Shown here piece by piece: positions 58,380-64,000 of a stretch of DNA of 64,000 bases (position 1 is its first letter; each line of letters opens with the position of its first letter). The DNA is taken from contig NW_003314384.1 of assembly GCF_000143415.4 (NCBI RefSeq), positions 373,554-437,553 of the forward strand, given 5' to 3'. The notes below the pieces were generated by a model. That model saw only the letters and a list, made by a program, of their open reading frames with translations, searched no databases and had not been told where the DNA came from. The stretch comes from Selaginella moellendorffii (Eukaryota > Streptophyta > Lycopodiopsida > Selaginellales > Selaginellaceae). The position numbers and the translations under genes were made by a program.

Positions 58380-59240
58380 CTAACGCCTATACAATAATCT
58401 TGGAATTTCATCACTCTCCACACTATCAGGATTTAAACCCAATAGTAATGCCATCTCTTCTCTAATACGTCCACGCTCATGTTCAGTGGTCGAAGAACCC
58501 ATCCGGTTGAGCAGATTATGGAGATGCGGATAGTGCTTGGCTAGACAATATATATGCCATAAATGATGACTGGTGTCTGTCCGATCAAATGGCTTCTGAT
58601 ATACCGTTCCATCTGCCATTTGGTTGATTTCTGCAACCACCTCCTGGACTGGCCGGTTCTCTATCACCATCGCTCCAAGCCGTTTTGCAAGGTCCCCCAG
58701 AATATACGGTTTCTTCTCCCTAGTTTCCATACTGCAAGAGATGGGGTGCACTGCATATGTGTGCGTGTTCGCTGCAGTTTTAATCGGCGAGTCATCGATG
58801 ATGAGGATTTCACTTGACCTAGCAGTCCGGTTCATCACTACAGCCTCTGGCTTGACGAAGATGGGCTTGCTACCCCTCACATGGACCATAGTCAAGCAAT
58901 CCTCCTGCGTTAGGAGAAAGTCAAATGGTAATATTACTCGCGTCTGATCATGCATCATCTGTAGCAACGTTAATGCATTATGGCGCATCATGGATGTCCA
59001 AACTCCCAATTGCAAATTGAACCTGGCCCTCTGTTTTAAGTGTCGCATGGTCATTATTAGATCTCGCAGTTTCTCCCGTGTGATTAATGTGAATCTGTCT
59101 CTTTTGACCAACTTGCGACCGCAGGCTTTGGAGGGTGCAGTGACATTCGAGGACGAGCCACGCTCATGGGAGAAAAGGACATCATTCAGATCAAAAACGA
59201 TACAGTACCTTCGCCGTGACTCTGAAATGAAATGTGTCAG
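58380..59240 (-). pseudogene. NIF/FCP1-like phosphatase domain of gene C
   Basis: The 3' exon starts after TTTCATTTCAG. It has the HAD-type motif FDLNDVL, a W-x-S/T-M-x-R-x-NA segment, FLLTQEDCL, and a second motif IIDDSPIKT followed by a HP motif, the order seen in NLI-interacting-factor phosphatases. The second Asp of DxDx(T/V) is Asn-Asp shifted (DLND), as in a plant subgroup with DLNG, so catalysis is doubtful. Confidence 0.65.
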
Positions 59241-60677
59241 CATAAAAAATGGCACAAGTCAATTTTACCATCTACAATATTAGCGAATGGTGCTCCCGAT
59301 GGTCGTTGAGAGGGTTTTAGTCAAGGAAACGTGAAGGGCGGAAATACTCTCCTCTGCAATGTGGGGTCAATCGCATCCGATGGCGTGTGGGCACATGCCA
59401 TTTCAGCTGTAGACTCTAGTACAACTGGCTCAACAGTGGCATGGGGTGGTTCCAATGGCATGTGATCACACGCCATTTCAGCTGGTGCCTCCGTTGGCAA
59501 AGTGGACATGACCGAACAGGCAGCAGGGGCGGTGTAGGGAGGTTCCAACGGCGCGTAGTCAGATGATTGGGCACACGTTGAGTCTGTTGGAAATGAGGAT
59601 ACGACCGGCTCGGCGGCTGGGGCAGCCTCATGCGGGTCCAATGGCACCTGGTCACCGTCAGTTGGATACGTGGACAAGATTGACTCAGTGGTATGGGCAG
59701 CATCAAGTGGAGCGTGGTCAGCTTGCTTGGCGTTGATATGGATAGTAGCCTCCACCAGCTCTGATGACTCTTGCAGGCAAGTAGAGTCCACTGGCGGATC
59801 CATATGCATGTCTAAATATCTCCCTTCGATTGAGATGGTATCCTCCCGTGCTACTAAAAACAAACTCATTAGCACATTGAATCGACTATATTGTATTTAC
59901 CATCAACTGCTATTGAGGAACTAGGACCGATATCACTTGGGCACACTGCTGATTCTGAAGGATTGGACATACGTTTCGACCCTTGCTTGGCACTATCCTT
60001 CCTCGACACTAAAGGCTAGAGTTTGTAAATTCAACTGAATAATCTCTACTTACCATTTGCTCTGCGACCTACATGGACAATGTTAGAAATGGTAAAAGGT
60101 TAGGAATGGATGTACTATTATTTACCTGATGGTTTGTCTTGTATGACCTTCCTCTGCTGCTCTTTGGCCACCTCAGGCTGGCCATCGTCGTCATCATCGT
60201 CGTCATCGTTATTATGATCGTCACCATTGTGAGGACCATCCAAGTCCTCTTCATCCTCCTCTTCTTCGTCCTCCTCTTCTTTGTCCTCCTCTTCGTCCTT
60301 CTGCTCTTCCTGCTCATTATCTTTCTCTGGCTCCTCATCCCCCTCCTGCATTTCTTCCATAGGCTGCTCAGGCTGGATGGCTTGTTCTTCCAGGACCATC
60401 TTGGGAAAATCATCTGGCCGAGTCTCCATCTCAAAATACAAGACATCCATAGCCTATTTTAGTGCGTGACCTAGGACCGTATCCTCACCCGACTGTCTTA
60501 ACATGGTTTCTGCACGTTCTTGCACCCTTCGAAGACGACGAGATGAGAAAAACGTGGCCTTGACTTGAAAAGCATCCCTCATCCATTGTACCTCTCCATT
60601 GAGATTGGGGAAGGGGAGTCCGCCATAGGAATCTGAGTCAGGAGGTGGTGACTGGCTGCTTTCACTCAGCCCTTGAT

Positions 60678-60724
60678 CTGCAATGAATGGCATGAGCACA
60701 CACGCCATAACCGCGAGGCATTAC
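60678..60724 (-). other. 47-nt mini-intron with palindrome
   Basis: Donor GTAATG, acceptor TTGCAG, phase 1. Splicing joins ..NEKMI to DQGLSE.. in frame. The palindrome fills nearly half of the intron. Confidence 0.75.
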
Positions 60725-60868
60725 CTATCATCTTTTCGTTGCCCTTCTTCCTTTTTGAATCAAACGCCTCTGATCCCGACGACAGTCCAACGTGCTTTCG
60801 CTTTTTATAACCACTGTCAGTTTGAGCTTGGCTGGTGCTTGCCTGTTTTGCCTTTGAAGAAGTGTCTC

Positions 60869-60917
60869 CTGCAAGGAATGGCATGAGACCACACGCCATT
60901 GCAAATATAATTTATAC
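60869..60917 (-). other. 49-nt mini-intron with palindrome
   Basis: Donor GTATAA, acceptor TTGCAG, phase 1, joining ..NRKKG to DTSSKA.. in frame. Confidence 0.75.
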
Positions 60918-61007
60918 CTCCTTTTTTCCTATTGCTTGTCTGTTTGTCCTTCTTCAACGCGCCACCAGTGCGCTTTTCAGTCCTCGTGTCTGAATATTCA
61001 CAACGAT

Positions 61008-61045
61008 CTATAATCAAAATGGCGTGAGGCCTCACGTGACCTTAC
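61008..61045 (-). other. 38-nt mini-intron with palindrome
   Basis: Donor GTAAGG, acceptor TTATAG, phase 1, joining ..SQPTQ to DRCEYS.. in frame. The perfect core CGTGAGGCCTCACG lies inside. Among the smallest spliceosomal introns plausible in a plant. Confidence 0.65.
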
Positions 61046-62506
61046 CTTGTGTAGGTTGTGAGTTCGACCCAACATGGGTATCTTCAACAGTAGCTGTTAA
61101 CGCCGTTTTAGCAGCTGGGGGTGGCCACGCTCCTGCATACAGAGCTTGTGAGATAACATTTAAACTTAAAGTGCGTACTCACCAGGTTCGCAGAGAAGAT
61201 ACTGTTTTTCTTTGGCAACTGTAATTATATGCTCCATTGAAGTCACCTCTTCAATGGAGTTTGTCACCGCAACACACGGGACACCCTTGAGTAGTGCGGC
61301 TCGAAAGAATAGTCCGCCGCAGTTGTACTCGACAACGCATTTGCCCTTGGAATCAGAAGCAGGTGACCCACCCGCTATTGCGTTGAAGACCTAGCTGAGC
61401 ATTTCCCATGCTGCACTTGGAGCTTTCTTTGGATTCGAAAGCTCCATAGCCGTCTTCAGTTCCTCAGGCACGGGTAAATTGACCTCCCTCAGATCAATTC
61501 AATCGGCCTTGTCGAACGAAGCTGGGAAGTCACTCCAGTCCCACTCTGCTGCAGGACCAATAACAAGGGCGAGTGTGAAGATGCGGACATTCGTTGGTAT
61601 CTTCTTCTTAGCCATTATCCCATGGATCTCCCGCATCTCCTTGCCTTTCAACTGAGCCTTCACCTCGTTCAAGGCCTTCCAGAACTTGTGATAGGATTCG
61701 AAGTCGTAGATCATATAGTGGACTGAAGATTCCACCTCCGCAAGTCCCACCATTAAGTCAATGATGGAGCTGACTTCGTCTGCATGAGTGATCTCCTCGT
61801 TTGTGAAGTCCATCACACAAAAGATGTTCTTAACCTGCTCATCTCCGCGGGAAACGATGCTCCTCCACCTTTGATCCTCATCCGAATTCACGTATACCCG
61901 GTAAGGTTCTCGATAGGCCTCTGCTGCGGGGTTGAGCTGTTTCTGAAGCCGGCGGTCAACATCCCTCTTAATGAAATTTGGATACTAATCCAACTTCTCA
62001 GCTTTACTTTTCGTGGCATCCCGCAGCAGATCGATGAACTTGGGGGCCCCCTTCACGTACTCGTCGATGTCTTCATTTGACAACTCCAGCGCTTCCATCA
62101 TCTCTTGCGTGGTGTCGATGCTCACCCTCTCCACAGCCACTTGCTCGAAGATCCAATCCTTCAATAGCGCACGAGCTCTCAGAGTCGTGCACAAGTCGTC
62201 GTATGTCACAATATGGCCGGGAGTCATTTTGGTCTTGTTGAAGACTACCTCACCACGTAGAAGAGCATTAGCCACTGTCAGAAGGTCGTCATCGTCTAGA
62301 GACCACGAGAAATGCAAGGCGTTGAGCTTCAAATCATTGGGCTTCCGGCCGTCCTCCACACCCATTGAGTTTAGCAACTCCCCGTCATGGTACCTCCTCA
62401 ACACATCTACCCATTTGTCAAAAACAACTTTTGTCGCGAGTAGAATGTTATGGATGCTGAGTGTGTCATTGACCCCCAGTGTTTTCGAGAGAAGACTCGA
62501 GAATTC

Positions 62507-62560
62507 CTGCAATGGAAATGGCGTGAGGCCACATGCTATGCCACATGCAACGAGGCTTAC
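62507..62560 (-). other. 54-nt mini-intron with palindrome
   Basis: Donor GTAAGC, acceptor TTGCAG, phase 0, length a multiple of three and free of stops, so unspliced RNA would keep the frame (adding 18 residues). Confidence 0.65.
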
Positions 62561-64000
62561 CTGCCAGGCGCTAGTTGCTAGTGCACGTCCTTGTCCTGGT
62601 TTTTGTGGCTTCTTCAGTTGAACCCAGAGCTTCCGTGTTCGTGCCAATGTCTCGTGCAGACCCGATTTGTAGCACGTTTCTTGCTTGACATTCTACGTGT
62701 GGGAGATGTATATGATAGATCGGAGGGGCGAGTTGCCTTTTATCAGGCAGACAACTCTTGTCTTGAAGACTTTCTTCACCTCCTCGCCCACCATAATATC
62801 CACAACTATCTCTTGCATCGCCAAGCTAGAATGCTGCCCGGAGACGACATAGAACCGGATGTTCTGATCGTCCAACACCTTCCTATTAATCAAGTCTGGA
62901 AACCTCGTCTCGCCCTTCATTGTTCGGTAGTAGGGGATCACATCTGTGATGTCGGGTGTTACTGGACTTGCCAGCATCTTCTGCTTCAGTTTCTCCACCC
63001 ACTCATCAGATACTAGCCTGTGGTTGTATTTGCTTTGGATGTCGATACGGCTCACGTCGATTGTATATACTTTGTTGGAATAGTAACAAGTACTATTATC
63101 TGCGATGATTTTTGCTGCCTCTTCTTGCTCTTTCTGCTCTTTGCAGCTCTTCTTTTTGGTGGGTGTAGTGTTCGAACCCGAGGCAATGGCATCACCGAGT
63201 AGCTTCTTTTTTGGAGCAGGAGAGTCGGACGTCGGCTTGAGCTTGACCACCCTTTTCTGCTTCGGGGTAGTTTCCAGATCGACCCCCTTCCCCTTCGCTT
63301 CGTGAACTGGAGGCACTCTCAACGGCTCAATGTTGGAATATAGTTTTTGATCATCGCCGTAGGTGAGGTCCGTGGATTCCATGTGATCTTCATAGACCCG
63401 CAGCGTCTTTGAAATTGTGGGCCTCCTGGACAACCTCTCCCTAGCTCCCTCTAGGAATTCCTCATAGCCGCTGCCCCCCTCCGGGAAGCCGCTAGGATGT
63501 GCAAGGTGGATCTTGAAGGCGGACGCTGTCTCTACCACAAGTGCCAGTCCATATTCTTGCATGGAACTGCATGGAGTGTCTGTCACTTGGATGAGGATCC
63601 CCATGCATTCTTTTCTCCCACCATTTGTGTTGTACAGCCTCAGATCCTCGCCTTCCATCCCGAAAGTCCAACTGGTGAGCTCCTCCCCCTTCTCTACATC
63701 CACATTGACAATGGCTGGAAGAAGAACGCAATTCCTCGCCTGTTCAGAAATGCACAACAATTAGAGCTGACAGATGAAAAGCTAGCAGCTGGAAATAACG
63801 TGAGGCCACACGCCATTCACCACTACATCAGATGTCTTGAGGCTGCATCCTAAGATGGCGTGAGGCTACATGCCATCTGTAACCGGACTGCACTCGAGAG
63901 CCCAATCGGTGCATGCCAATGTTGCTACTGAATGGCATGTGGCCTCATGCCATTTTCTACTTGGCCTAAAAGACTTACCATTTGAAGCCGAATGGAGGCA

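Larger units (their letters stand above)
58303..63953. repeat. Family of 22-nt palindromic mini-repeats in gene C
   Basis: Each copy has arms ATGGCRTG and CAYGCCAT around a 6-nt centre (often AGGCCA or TGGCCT-like). Copies: 58303-58324, 59380-59401, 59455-59476, 60687-60708, 60878-60899, 61019-61040 (right arm degenerate), 62518-62539, 63795-63816, 63855-63876 and 63932-63953. Four lie inside mini-introns, with the palindrome ending 8-10 nt before the exon. Two lie in coding sequence and one after the last exon. None was noticed outside this gene. Confidence 0.85.
58359..63980 (-). pseudogene. Gene C: ParB-like / acidic / FCP1-like multi-exon gene with nonsense codons
   Basis: The gene runs from beyond the right edge to a stop at 58361-58359 (TGA) or 58382-58380 (TAG). 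Consistent GT/AG introns of 54, 50, 38, 49, 47, 57, 44, 47 and 47 nt join one open frame, nearly all in phase 1. Regions in order: Lys-rich segment; ParB-like region near 63060-62820 (IDVSRIDIQSKYNHR, later FYVVSGQHSSLA, with Ser where ParB has Arg); helical middle; a GGLFFRAALLKG block near 61310; very acidic stretch (60330-60190); imperfect EMAC-containing repeats (59470-59380); NIF/FCP1-like domain 59240-58380 with FDLNDVL (DxND instead of DxDx) and IIDDSP. In-frame stops: TAG at 62693, 61985, 61391, 60454; TGA at 61499, 59321. No frameshift. The combination is unfamiliar to me; a large mobile-element gene is the best guess. Confidence 0.65.

Noticed and set aside
60069-60446. Arg/Lys-rich minus-strand frame (RRTKRRTKKRR)
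   Set aside because: Shifted reading of the acidic GAGGA-rich exon of gene C; the acidic frame connects to flanking exons through good splice sites.
53705-62695. Reassignment of UAG to glutamine in this organism
   Set aside because: TAG stands at Gln-like positions in the LINE, gene B and gene C, but the clean mS37, GT61 and MACPF frames use CAG/CAA throughout with no in-frame TAG. TGA also interrupts the LINE and gene C at Arg-like positions, and one TAG replaces a likely Trp. Methylation-driven decay explains all of this.
62999-63014. Second hammerhead core (CTGATGAG on the minus strand)
   Set aside because: It lies in coding sequence (VSDEWVEKL) and has no stem II, GAAA or pairing helices nearby.

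Overview
The window is nuclear DNA of a land plant. The evidence is a plant-type twin-CX9C mitoribosomal protein, a GT61 Golgi glycosyltransferase, plant LINE, hAT and LTR elements with a tRNA-Met primer site, and spliceosomal introns. Introns are very short (38-88 nt in every gene that could be resolved). Together with tight gene spacing this points towards a spikemoss-like lycophyte (Selaginella), but that placement is an inference.

Layout. 1-2014 holds two apparently intact plus-strand genes (mS37/MRP10 and GT61). 2377-38514 is a complex tandem segmental duplication. Unit A (about 15.4 kb) carries a LINE tail, a hAT element with a nested solo LTR, a LINE 3' end, a hammerhead ribozyme, a solo LTR nested in an antisense LTR, and an intact MACPF gene. 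Unit B (1.6 kb) is the 3' part of a transposase-like gene. The order is A1-B1-A2-gap-A3(truncated)-B2, and the copies are nearly identical. A 100-N gap lies at 34624-34723. 36912-48650 holds the most complete copy of the unit B gene (gene B), split in its first exon by a full-length non-coding LTR retrotransposon (40553-48085, 5-bp target duplication CATGC). 49213-51540 holds an uncharacterised dispersed repeat and exon-like pieces. 51541-57890 is a nearly full-length L1-type LINE on the minus strand. 58359-63980 is a multi-exon minus-strand gene (gene C) with a ParB-like region, an acidic middle and an FCP1/NIF-like C-terminus.

Three signals stand out. (1) A complete type I hammerhead ribozyme core lies on the minus strand at 9088-9143, duplicated at 26117-26172. 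(2) Gene C has mini-introns, four of which carry a 22-nt palindrome ending 8-10 nt before the 3' splice site; about ten copies lie in 6 kb. (3) The LINE, gene B and gene C are open over long distances except for in-frame TAG and a few TGA codons, never TAA. That fits CAG-to-TAG and CGA-to-TGA decay at methylated CHG and CG sites, so genes B and C look like silenced mobile-element or pseudogene sequence rather than active host genes.

By contrast the mS37, GT61 and MACPF genes have clean reading frames, good splice sites and TGA or TAA stops. The window is therefore a small genic edge followed by a nested, recently rearranged transposon landscape that carries duplicated copies of one secreted pore-forming-family gene.
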